A stretch of DNA of 64,000 bases from Ignavibacteria bacterium (GTDB lineage: Bacteria; Bacteroidota; Ignavibacteria; Tepidaquicellales; Tepidaquicellaceae). Positions 17,955 to 25,677 of this stretch are shown here, one piece after another. Under the pieces are notes generated by a model. It made no database searches. It was given only the letters and a program-made list of their open reading frames with translations, and was not told the DNA's origin. The stretch is taken from the NCBI GenBank assembly GCA_028714695.1, contig JAQTLX010000002.1, positions 390,775 through 454,774 of the forward strand. Reading direction: 5' to 3'. Numbering within the stretch: the first letter of the stretch is position 1; each line of letters opens with the position of its first letter. The translations under genes and the position numbers were made by a program.

Positions 17955-19982
17955 TTAGCCGATACTAATATGTCTTCCTTTTTCGAGCATGATATCAAAT
18001 ACAAAGTGCGTAATAACGATAGCCGTAAACAGGTTAGCACCCAAACCAAATAATAACGTCAGAGCAAAACCCTGGATAGGACCTGAACCGAACTGATACA
18101 GAATCAAACCAGTGATAATACTTGTAACGTGGGAGTCGATAATAGCGGAGAATGCTTTTTTATATCCGATATCGACTGCCGTTCTGAGCGGCTTGCCGGA
18201 TGTTAATTCTTCACGTATCCTCTCAAAGATAAGTACGTTCGTATCTACAGCCATACCGAGAGTAAGCACAAGTCCTGCGATACCCGGCAGTGTGAGAGTA
18301 GCTTTGAATGATGCCATGATACCAACTACGAATAGAACGTTGATAACAAGAGCAAGGTCGGCGATGGAACCGCCTACATTATAATATGCAATCATGAACA
18401 GGGCAACAAGAATGAGTGCCACGAACGATGATGTAAGCCCTTTTTTAATTGAGTCTTCACCGAGTGACGGTCCGATAGACCTTTCTTCGGCAATTTTAAG
18501 CGGTGCTGGAAGAGCGCCCGCTTTGAGAACGATTTCAAGAAGTTTTGCTTCCTGGATGCTACCCATGCCTTCAATCTGCGAATGTCCACCGGTAATCTTT
18601 GACCTGATAACGGGAGCCGAATAGACGACGCCGTCTAGGACGATTGCGCAGCGTTTATTAATATTTGCACCCGTGATTCTTGCCCAGTCGGCAGAACCTT
18701 CAGTACTCATTGACATAGTAACGATAGGTGTATTTGTCTGCGGATCGATATTTGAGCGCGCATCTTCAATAACTTTTCCTGTAAGTTCGGCATCTTTCTT
18801 TAGGCAGTACAAAGTATAAATCTTTTCATTTCCTGCAACAAATGATCTCTGCGACCATGCGAATACTACGTCTGTTGGAATTACTGCTTTAACGTCTTCG
18901 CGTTTGAGAATGAGGTCGACTTTTTCTTTATCCTGTTCCTTAACGTACCCGTCAGCCGTACCGCTTTGTTCGTTCATTCTAACGAGATAAAAGAAGGGGA
19001 ATTTAACTTTGAATTCCTCTTCGGAAAGATTTGCCGCTGAAGTATCCTTTAAATCGTTTGTATCGGATTTCAATTTTGATGTATCCGATTTCTTAGTAGT
19101 ATCTTTCTTTTTATCTGAAGATTTTTTTTCTGAATCTTTCTTTGTTTTTGTAGTATCCTTTTTAACTTCTTTCTTTCCGGCGGATTCCTTAGTACTTGAA
19201 TCTTTGGATGAAGTCAGCGATTCTGTTTTCTTTTTAAGAGAATCAACTTTCAATTCTGCCGTATTCTTTACAGTATCGGTAACGCCTTTTCCAATAAGAA
19301 CATTGTTAATGGACTGCATTATTTTAACCGCAGATTCGGGGTCTTTAAGCAATTGGAACTGCAGAAGCGCCGTTCCCTGTAAAAGTTTTCTTACTTCCTC
19401 GGGATTACTTACGCCTGGCAATTCAACTATGATTCTTTTTCCGCCGATTTTCTGTATCTGTGGTTCAGCAACACCATACTGGTCAACTCTATTTCTGACG
19501 ATTTCAACGGCTCTGTCGATTGAATTATCGATTTCCGTGTTAAGTTTTTTCTCGACATCCTTCTCCTCATCACGGATTTCGCCGTAAAATGATTTAAGAG
19601 TCAAACCTCTTTCTTTTAATTTGACTTTTAAAAGGTCAAGAATAGGTTCATTGGATGTTTCGGGAACTGCTCTTAATTCAGTCAGGATCTGATTAAGTGT
19701 AGGATCGTCTTTTTTCTTTGAAATATCCTGTAATAACTTAACGACGTCAACGTCAAGAACAACATAAACGCCGCCTTTAAGGTCAAGACCTAACTTAATT
19801 CTTCCTTCCCTCGATTTTCTTATTTTATCCGCATTTTTAGTCGCATAATCCAGACTATCGGCACCGGTAAGACTGTGTAATTCCTTGGTCAACTGGTTAT
19901 CCTGATAAGTCGGATAAATGTAAATAAAAGCGGCAATAACAAATAGAACTGTAAGAATAATTCTAAAAAGATTCTTCTTCAA
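17955..19982 (-). CDS. secD: Protein translocase subunit SecD with a low-complexity insert
   Basis: 675 residues. Partner of SecF in the export motor. Seen: the N-terminal helix (about 8-25), KLGLDLKGGVYVVLDVD, IVRNRVDQYGVAEPQIQ, the head-domain region near ITGANINKRCAIVLDG, and the C-terminal helices with LTLGMAVDTNVLIFERIREEL, the SecD signature. Odd: residues about 240-320 are an insert made almost only of Lys, Ser, Thr and Asp (runs such as KKDSEKKSSDKKKDTTKK), absent from typical SecD and lying in the periplasmic part. Secreted-protein load in this organism seems high, but whether the insert matters is unknown. Confidence 0.95.
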   Translation of the reverse strand: MKKNLFRIILTVLFVIAAFIYIYPTYQDNQLTKELHSLTGADSLDYATKNADKIRKSREGRIKLGLDLKGGVYVVLDVDVVKLLQDISKKKDDPTLNQILTELRAVPETSNEPILDLLKVKLKERGLTLKSFYGEIRDEEKDVEKKLNTEIDNSIDRAVEIVRNRVDQYGVAEPQIQKIGGKRIIVELPGVSNPEEVRKLLQGTALLQFQLLKDPESAVKIMQSINNVLIGKGVTDTVKNTAELKVDSLKKKTESLTSSKDSSTKESAGKKEVKKDTTKTKKDSEKKSSDKKKDTTKKSDTSKLKSDTNDLKDTSAANLSEEEFKVKFPFFYLVRMNEQSGTADGYVKEQDKEKVDLILKREDVKAVIPTDVVFAWSQRSFVAGNEKIYTLYCLKKDAELTGKVIEDARSNIDPQTNTPIVTMSMSTEGSADWARITGANINKRCAIVLDGVVYSAPVIRSKITGGHSQIEGMGSIQEAKLLEIVLKAGALPAPLKIAEERSIGPSLGEDSIKKGLTSSFVALILVALFMIAYYNVGGSIADLALVINVLFVVGIMASFKATLTLPGIAGLVLTLGMAVDTNVLIFERIREELTSGKPLRTAVDIGYKKAFSAIIDSHVTSIITGLILYQFGSGPIQGFALTLLFGLGANLFTAIVITHFVFDIMLEKGRHISIG

Positions 19983-20185
19983 AATTTATCTCCGGCTTAA
20001 AATTTCCTTAATATTAATCAAAAATGTGCAAACCGAAAAATAATTTTAATTAAAAGCAAAGTCAATGAAGAATGGCGGGAATGTATTGTTCTTATGGCAC
20101 TTGCGGGTATATCCGGGGATGAAAAAACATATCTTTAGTGTATAAGATGATAATAAGAGTTACGAACGACGGAGTAGAAGAGAAA

Positions 20186-20872
20186 TTACCGCATACCCCT
20201 GCCTGAAAATCTGCAATATTCGAAATAATCACATACCTTTGGAGTCTTACAGTGATCTCCTATTGGAATTTCGGGTATAGTTTTCCGCTTTATAACATTT
20301 TTAAGTTTTAAAAGTCTATCTTCAACATGTTCCTGCAAAAAAATAATACGTTCTCTTGCTGAAACTACATTATAATCGAGGTGCATATTATTATTATCGT
20401 CAAGTGAGGTTTTATATTTTATGGTAAGATAATCGTCAATCCTGATTCTGCAGCGTGTTATCACAAAATACTGTAATGCACCAGTCAGAGTAATATGGTC
20501 ATCCGGATCAAGAACATCCCATATTCCATAGGCTTTCCAGTAACCATGCTCTCTATTAAGAACGTCAACTATACAGAAAATATCTTCATATTTGAAACAG
20601 GCATTATAAATTGTTTTATGTTTGCCTGCCAAAAGATTTTTTGTAAGTTCAAATGATTCATCACAGCTTCCTGTCACATCGACTCCGGCAAATACTCCCT
20701 TCGGAAATAAATGTTTTGTAAGTTGTGCAATTGTATATCTCCGGTTAATTCCAGGGGCAGAATTTTTTACAGTAGAATCTCTTAATTCAGGATAATTTGC
20801 ATGCAGGAAAAGAGATTTTTCACATTGTGTTCCCCTTAGAAAAGAAGCCGTTGAGAATATTTCAAACCCCAT
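20186..20872 (-). CDS. Cas4/RecB-like Fe-S protein related to DUF2779 N-terminal domain, probably nuclease-dead
   Basis: 228 residues. The N-terminus (TASFLRGTQCEKSLFLH, then YPELRD and QLTKHLFPKG) reads like the start of DUF2779 proteins, which begin with a PD-(D/E)XK (Cas4-like) domain. Four cysteines are placed as in Cas4/AddB Fe-S nucleases: Cys17 near the start and Cys208, Cys214, Cys220 in the last 21 residues. In the nuclease core, Asp103 (FCIVDVLN) is kept, but the expected E-x-K on the next strand reads G-I-W (AYGIWDVLD, about 115-122), so metal-dependent cutting is probably lost. Length is that of the stand-alone domain; the DUF2779 C-terminal part is absent. Strong ribosome site (AAGGAG) before the ATG. 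No cas genes are nearby. Confidence 0.6.
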   Translation of the reverse strand: MGFEIFSTASFLRGTQCEKSLFLHANYPELRDSTVKNSAPGINRRYTIAQLTKHLFPKGVFAGVDVTGSCDESFELTKNLLAGKHKTIYNACFKYEDIFCIVDVLNREHGYWKAYGIWDVLDPDDHITLTGALQYFVITRCRIRIDDYLTIKYKTSLDDNNNMHLDYNVVSARERIIFLQEHVEDRLLKLKNVIKRKTIPEIPIGDHCKTPKVCDYFEYCRFSGRGMR

Positions 20873-20940
20873 AGTGTCTCCTTAACTAAATCCCTTATGC
20901 AATATTAGTATCAAGTTGAAAAAAAAACAAGGAAGAAAAG

Positions 20941-20968
20941 AGAATCAAGAATTAAGAACCAAGAATGC
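20941..20968. repeat. Period-7 tandem repeat, AGAATCA type
   Basis: Four heptamers in register: agaatca, agaatta, agaacca, agaatgc. The same unit recurs at 36791-36811. Confidence 0.6.
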
Positions 20969-21145
20969 AGGAGTTAGAATATGGACTGCTTTTTAAAAAA
21001 GTAAAAACATTATGGAACTAAAAATTTTTAATTTTTAATAGTAATTTTGATTTTTAAATTTTGATTACTAAAATTATGATTTTATATTTTGAATTATTAA
21101 ATAAATACAGGGATAATTTCGCGGGAAATAAAACTTGTAAGTTAG

Positions 21146-21219
21146 TACGCCCGAGTGGATTCGAACCACTGACCCACAGCTTAGAAGGCTGTTGCTCTAT
21201 CCGACTGAGCTACGGGCGC
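21146..21219 (-). tRNA. tRNA-Arg (anticodon TCT)
   Basis: 74 bases on the minus strand folding into a full cloverleaf. Acceptor GCGCCCG pairs with CGGGCGT (one G-T end pair), D arm GCTC/GAGC, anticodon stem ACAGC/GCTGT around CTTCTAA with anticodon TCT, and T arm with GTTCGAATC. Discriminator base A; CCA is not encoded. It reads AGA codons, which are frequent in the genes of this window. Confidence 0.96.
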
Positions 21220-21354
21220 ATACTAAAGAATTGCAAAATAGCAAAGTTACGTCTAACATTCAAACCAAAATTTAAATCTCGATACAATTTTACGGAATAA
21301 TAACTGAATATTGAACTAAATGGGTTCAATAATGTTATATTGATAAACAATAAA

Positions 21355-23454
21355 ATGAAAACAACGATAACATTTTTTATTTTGCTATTTTTAATTTCAA
21401 CAAATCTCAATGCTCAAAACTGGACTTGGCAGAATCCATTACCTAATTCAAATCAATTATATACATCTTATTTCTTTGATGCGAATACCGGATTCTTCGG
21501 CGGGGACTTTGGAACATTATTAAAAACTACAAACGGCGGAATTAACATCAGCGTAATTTCTACAGGAAATAATTATAATGTAAACTCAATTACTTTCTTA
21601 AATTCTGCAACCGGATATATGGCATGCGGCTTTAACGAAAAAGTTATAATGAAAACGACGAACGGAGGCAGTAACTGGGTTGTTACGAATTTCGGGGCAC
21701 CATATTCTTTAAGTGATGTTAAGTTCATCAATGCCAACAGCGGCATCGCAATTTCATCATATCAAACTATATTTTACACAACGAACGGCGGAGCAAACTG
21801 GACAGGAGTAAACGGCGCAGCGCTGGGTTTGTATTCGGTGGAATATGTCACGCCGACACTTGCTTATATTGTATCTTCGGGCGGTACTCTTCAAAAATCC
21901 ACTAACGGCGGTATAAACTGGTCATCGCAAGTGATTACGGCGCCCGGGGCATCATTGTATGATATTAATTTTACAGATTCATTAAAGGGGTATATTTGCG
22001 GTTCAAGCAGTATCGTATTAAAAACAACCAATGGCGGAGTTAATTGGACGAATACAAATGCGCCCGGATCATACTCGTTTAAATCAATTTCATTTGTCGA
22101 TTCATCAACCGGCGGAGCAGTTACAGATGACGGAAAATTTCTGAAAACTACCAACGGAGGAACAAATTGGACTATTAGTTCACCTCCTCCCGCAAACTAT
22201 AACGGTTTAAATGCAATAAAATATTTACCTGCCGGTGTCATATATTTATCAGGTCTTTACGGAAACAACATGAAATCTACGGACGGCGGCGCGTCATGGA
22301 CGAGCCTTGTCACAGGTGAAAACACGTACATTTTCAGTTCATATTTCATGAATGTTAATACGGGATTTGCCTCCTTGACCGGCGGCTCGATGCTGAAAAC
22401 TACAAACGGCGGATTGAATTGGACTTCGCAGTTAACTCCTGCGGCAGGAAATAATATCGTTGGGGTTAATTTTGTTGACGCCAATACAGGGTATGCTGTA
22501 CCCATATTCGCAACGGACGAATATTTAAAAACAACTAATGCAGGTACAAACTGGTTTATCGTTAATCCGGGTATAAACAGTGCCTTTGCGGATATGAAGT
22601 TTGTGAATGCAAATACAGGATTATTGATATCACAAAGCAATACATACAGGACTACTAATGCCGGAATTAACTGGGCGTTCATCGATTCCGTCAGTACCAC
22701 GCTTGTGAGAATGGATTTTGTAAACTCATCTACAGGATACGTTTCAACATATAATTCTCCGAATACATATTTCAGAAAAACAACAAACGGGGGTGCGAAC
22801 TGGGTTTTGCTTCCAGGGAACATACAAAACACTTTTATATCGGTATATAAATTTATTGATGCAAACACAGGTTATGCTGCGGGAACAAATATGTATAAGA
22901 CAACCGACGGCGGTATTTCATGGGTTTCAGGCGGCGCTACAGGTGTGACTGCCCAGTCAATGCATATTTTTGATGCGAACACAATCCTCGTTGGAGGAGT
23001 ATTCGGTTATTTAAAGAAATCAACTGACGGGGGAACAACATTTACGAACATTCCTTTTATTTCAAACAACGGCATCACAACGATGAGTTTTGTGAATGCC
23101 ATGACAGGCTGGCTGATGGGAGAGGGAGGAATGATAATAAGAACAGATGATATTTTAACAAACAGTACTGTTACCGAAACACAAATTCCAAAGGAATATT
23201 TGTTGTCTCAAAATTATCCTAATCCATTTAATCCGACAACAAAGATTTCATTTGAAATACCGAAAAGCGGATTGGTATCGTTGAAGATATATGATGTACT
23301 CGGCAGGGAAGTTGCGGCGGTAATAAATGAATACAGGCAGGCAGGGAAGTACACATTAGATTTCGATGCAGCCGGATTTTCGAGCGGAATTTATTTCTAC
23401 AGACTGAGTACGAACGGATTCAGCGACATAAAGAAGATGTTACTTATAAAATGA
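21355..23454 (+). CDS. Secreted YCF48/BNR-like repeat protein with type IX sorting domain
   Basis: 699 residues. Signal peptide (TITFFILLFLISTNLNAQ), then about 13 repeats of the form L-K-T-T-N-G-G-x-N-W spaced 40-55 residues apart, each preceded by an F-x-x-x-x-T-G-Y/F strand. These are the marks of YCF48-like/sialidase-type beta-propeller blades, so the mature protein is probably one or two propellers. The final 80 residues are a sorting domain (SQNYPNPFNP, SLKIYDVLGREV, SGIYFYRL). The propeller may bind polymers or other surface proteins; no catalytic residues are recognised. An upstream TTG at 21340 is in frame but gives a poorer signal peptide, so ATG 21355 is chosen. A terminator follows. 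Confidence 0.8.
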   Translation: MKTTITFFILLFLISTNLNAQNWTWQNPLPNSNQLYTSYFFDANTGFFGGDFGTLLKTTNGGINISVISTGNNYNVNSITFLNSATGYMACGFNEKVIMKTTNGGSNWVVTNFGAPYSLSDVKFINANSGIAISSYQTIFYTTNGGANWTGVNGAALGLYSVEYVTPTLAYIVSSGGTLQKSTNGGINWSSQVITAPGASLYDINFTDSLKGYICGSSSIVLKTTNGGVNWTNTNAPGSYSFKSISFVDSSTGGAVTDDGKFLKTTNGGTNWTISSPPPANYNGLNAIKYLPAGVIYLSGLYGNNMKSTDGGASWTSLVTGENTYIFSSYFMNVNTGFASLTGGSMLKTTNGGLNWTSQLTPAAGNNIVGVNFVDANTGYAVPIFATDEYLKTTNAGTNWFIVNPGINSAFADMKFVNANTGLLISQSNTYRTTNAGINWAFIDSVSTTLVRMDFVNSSTGYVSTYNSPNTYFRKTTNGGANWVLLPGNIQNTFISVYKFIDANTGYAAGTNMYKTTDGGISWVSGGATGVTAQSMHIFDANTILVGGVFGYLKKSTDGGTTFTNIPFISNNGITTMSFVNAMTGWLMGEGGMIIRTDDILTNSTVTETQIPKEYLLSQNYPNPFNPTTKISFEIPKSGLVSLKIYDVLGREVAAVINEYRQAGKYTLDFDAAGFSSGIYFYRLSTNGFSDIKKMLLIK

Positions 23455-23513
23455 TAATTCATCCGCCGTAATTTTGGCGGATGATGCTGAAAATAAATAT
23501 ATTCAATAAAAAA

Positions 23514-23547
23514 AACAAAAGCCCTGATTAAGGGCTTTTGTTTTTAT
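23514..23547. terminator. Bidirectional terminator between convergent genes
   Basis: Stem acaaaagccct / agggcttttgt with A-rich and T-rich flanks, so it can end both the plus-strand propeller gene and the minus-strand zinc-ribbon operon. A second small hairpin (atccgcc / ggcggat) precedes it at 23461. Confidence 0.85.
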
Positions 23548-23564
23548 ATTCTTTGTTTGATTTG

Positions 23565-24278
23565 TCACATTTTAAAGAACGGGTTATTCAGTCTTTCATC
23601 GAGGGTTCTTTTATATGCTTCTCTTTTTTCAGGAACATTATCCATAAGATATGTATAATACATTTTGAAATATTCCTGTTCGGCATTTTTATCCTTGAAC
23701 CTGCTAAGTTTCGGCTGAATGGCATATTCATCGGCCAGGGGTTCGATAACATAATATTCGAGCGCGCGTATTCTGTCGTCCGGCTGATATGTATTAACGG
23801 CGCCGCAACTGTCGCACTTGATATTTACAGCCATGAATGAATAAATATTAATCGGAAGTTCGGCGGCGCACTGCGTACAGCGGTGTATTTTCTTCTCGTC
23901 GATGTGTTTTTTTACGTTATCGAGAATTTTCCTGGCTGCTCGGGCAAAGAGGTTAACTTCGAATTTTATAAAATCGGTTTCCATCCAGCCGCGGAAAATT
24001 TCCATCTTGTTACGCTGTCCATTAATTTGAGTGAAAAGACCGGCTTTCGATATTTCGTCCTGCATTTTATACCAGCCTTCTTCGGCTTTTTTATATAATT
24101 GTTCGACTGTCTGGTTATGAAGCGCTGTTTTAATATTGATTATAATAACATTGTCATACTGAAGGTTTTCGATAACTTCATTCAGGGGTTCTTCCGCCTG
24201 TTTTAGTATTTCGAAATACCGTTCTTTAAGTTTACCGAGATAATTATCCCAGCGGTTTATTAATTCTTCGGCTGACAT
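23565..24278 (-). CDS. Unknown protein with central zinc ribbon (third gene of operon)
   Basis: 237 residues, no signal peptide, so cytoplasmic. Residues about 1-130 are mostly helical and charged (YLGKLKERYFEILKQAEE), then come two Cys pairs, RCTQCAAEL and IKCDSCGAVN, about 20 residues apart, forming a likely zinc ribbon at about 132-162. The C-terminal part is helical and ends NNPFFKM. No family was recognised. It starts 5 bases after the stop of the 24284 gene, which also carries a zinc ribbon; together with the 24896 gene they form an operon of unknown purpose. Confidence 0.65.
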   Translation of the reverse strand: MSAEELINRWDNYLGKLKERYFEILKQAEEPLNEVIENLQYDNVIIINIKTALHNQTVEQLYKKAEEGWYKMQDEISKAGLFTQINGQRNKMEIFRGWMETDFIKFEVNLFARAARKILDNVKKHIDEKKIHRCTQCAAELPINIYSFMAVNIKCDSCGAVNTYQPDDRIRALEYYVIEPLADEYAIQPKLSRFKDKNAEQEYFKMYYTYLMDNVPEKREAYKRTLDERLNNPFFKM

Positions 24279-24283
24279 TTTTA

Positions 24284-24799
24284 TCAGGTTTTAATTTCAA
24301 AAAGTTTGCTGCCGCAAAAGAGGCAGTTATCGTACTGCATTACCTCGAGTCTCGGCGCACCGCAGTTTTTGCAGGTCATGGTTTTTTGTTTTTCCTTTTG
24401 AAGTCCCGAAGAATATTTCTGTGTTCCTGTTTGTGCGTTTTTGAAAATATCACCGAGTCCCGCAAAGGGTTTAATTTTAATGTAGTACTCCTTTACTTTC
24501 GCATCGAGATCGAAATTATTCACTGATGCTGAGAGTTCGGGAGAAACGGCAGACTGCATTTTATATTTTTCCAGTATTCTTTCATAGACTCGTCTGAGTT
24601 CAATAGGGAATGCGCCGCGTACAATTTTCATTTCGGAGTTCAGAAGATAATTCCTGTCGTCGGTACTGAGGGGAGTGATACCGTATTCTGAAAGTGTTTT
24701 ATTCCAGTTCTCATCTCCGCCTTTTTCCGAATGCCATGCGTTCCGGAAAGCATTGTCAATTTCAGTGTTGAAATCTTTAACAAGGTTGTTTTCACTCAT
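24284..24799 (-). CDS. Unknown protein with C-terminal zinc ribbon (second gene of operon)
   Basis: 171 residues, cytoplasmic. The N-terminal 120 residues are helical and polar (FNTEIDNAFRNAWHSEKGGD), with a linker around 120-140 rich in Gly, Ser, Thr and Lys. The last 30 residues hold CKNCGAP and NCLFCGSKL, a compact zinc ribbon. The family is not recognised. The gene lies 96 bases after the 24896 gene and 5 bases before the 23565 gene on the same strand. Confidence 0.65.
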   Translation of the reverse strand: MSENNLVKDFNTEIDNAFRNAWHSEKGGDENWNKTLSEYGITPLSTDDRNYLLNSEMKIVRGAFPIELRRVYERILEKYKMQSAVSPELSASVNNFDLDAKVKEYYIKIKPFAGLGDIFKNAQTGTQKYSSGLQKEKQKTMTCKNCGAPRLEVMQYDNCLFCGSKLFEIKT

Positions 24800-24895
24800 A
24801 TGCTAAAATTAAATTGCGAACAAGATATACTTCGTCCGGGAATTGACATTCCGAACAAAAGTGAAAAACGTATTTTGCAGAACAAACAAATAATA

Positions 24896-25414
24896 TCAGA
24901 AAGTGATATCGGAATTAGCATCACCGCCGGACATGCTTTCGTATTTTGCTTTGTATTCATTCATCAACTGCTGCATTTTCATAGCGTATGAAAAGTCTGT
25001 CATCATTTTACCGTTCCAGTAAGCGCTGATATTAGAATAATCCGCAACTGTCAGTCCGAAATCCTTAAGAATATCCTGAGCATCGCGTCCCTGTTTACCG
25101 AGTACATCCTGGGCGACCATTGCTTCTATCCATTTTTCGAAGGGGTATGAATCCGCAGATAACTGCGAGCCGCTCCCGAGATTTCCCGAAGCGGATTTAT
25201 TGAATGCCGCACCGTATATTTTTGAAATTGTGAATGTTGTATCGTTGCGCATTCTTGTAAGCCATTCATTATTAGCGCGGTCCCACTTCGGCATATCACA
25301 GCCGATTGTTTTGATTGCTTCTTCAAGTGCAGTGCCTGATACGACAGCAGCATTGACGTCAGCCCACTGTTCGAGTGTGATGCCTTCGAAAGGTTCCAAT
25401 AAAGGATTTCCCAT
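24896..25414 (-). CDS. Unknown soluble protein, possibly DUF6620-like (first gene of operon)
   Basis: 172 residues, no signal peptide or membrane helix. It begins NPLLEPFEGITLEQWADVNAAV and contains KWDRANNEWLTRMRNDTTFTI and later DILKDFGLTVADYSNISAYW, two similar-looking W/Y-containing helical units. From memory this resembles proteins listed as DUF6620, a family without known function; I cannot confirm it. First gene of a three-gene minus-strand operon with two zinc-ribbon proteins. The AT-rich 220 bases upstream may hold the promoter. Confidence 0.6.
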   Translation of the reverse strand: MGNPLLEPFEGITLEQWADVNAAVVSGTALEEAIKTIGCDMPKWDRANNEWLTRMRNDTTFTISKIYGAAFNKSASGNLGSGSQLSADSYPFEKWIEAMVAQDVLGKQGRDAQDILKDFGLTVADYSNISAYWNGKMMTDFSYAMKMQQLMNEYKAKYESMSGGDANSDITF

Positions 25415-25639
25415 AATATGTATTTTTGGTTATTAAAAAGAAAATTGTACGATCTGCAAATATCGTAAAACTGTATTACAATATTTCAGATAAATAGACT
25501 ACAGATATTCCTCCAAAATAATCCGTCTTGGAAAAGAAAATAATAAAAGCGCTTTTAAATTGCAAATAAATCCGTCTTTACAAAATACAATTAAGGATGT
25601 AAGTTTTAGATAACAACAGAACAGCAAATTTAGTTATTA

Positions 25640-25676
25640 AGAAAAATCCCGTATTAATTGATACGGGATTTTTATC
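25640..25676 (-). terminator. Terminator of the RND efflux operon
   Basis: On the minus strand, stem aaatcccgtat / atacgggattt followed by T-rich sequence, right after the pump stop codon. Confidence 0.85.
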
Positions 25677-25677
25677 A

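Noticed and set aside
19009..19587. 192-codon plus-strand frame inside secD
   Set aside because: Antisense shadow of the Lys/Ser/Thr-rich SecD insert; the Ser/Phe/Val-rich translation is what the reverse of that low-complexity DNA gives.
22257..22868. 203-codon minus-strand frame inside the propeller gene
   Set aside because: Shadow created by the repeated blades on the plus strand.
24731..24991. 86-codon plus-strand frame across two operon genes
   Set aside because: Overlaps the ends of two better-supported minus-strand genes and has no recognisable features.
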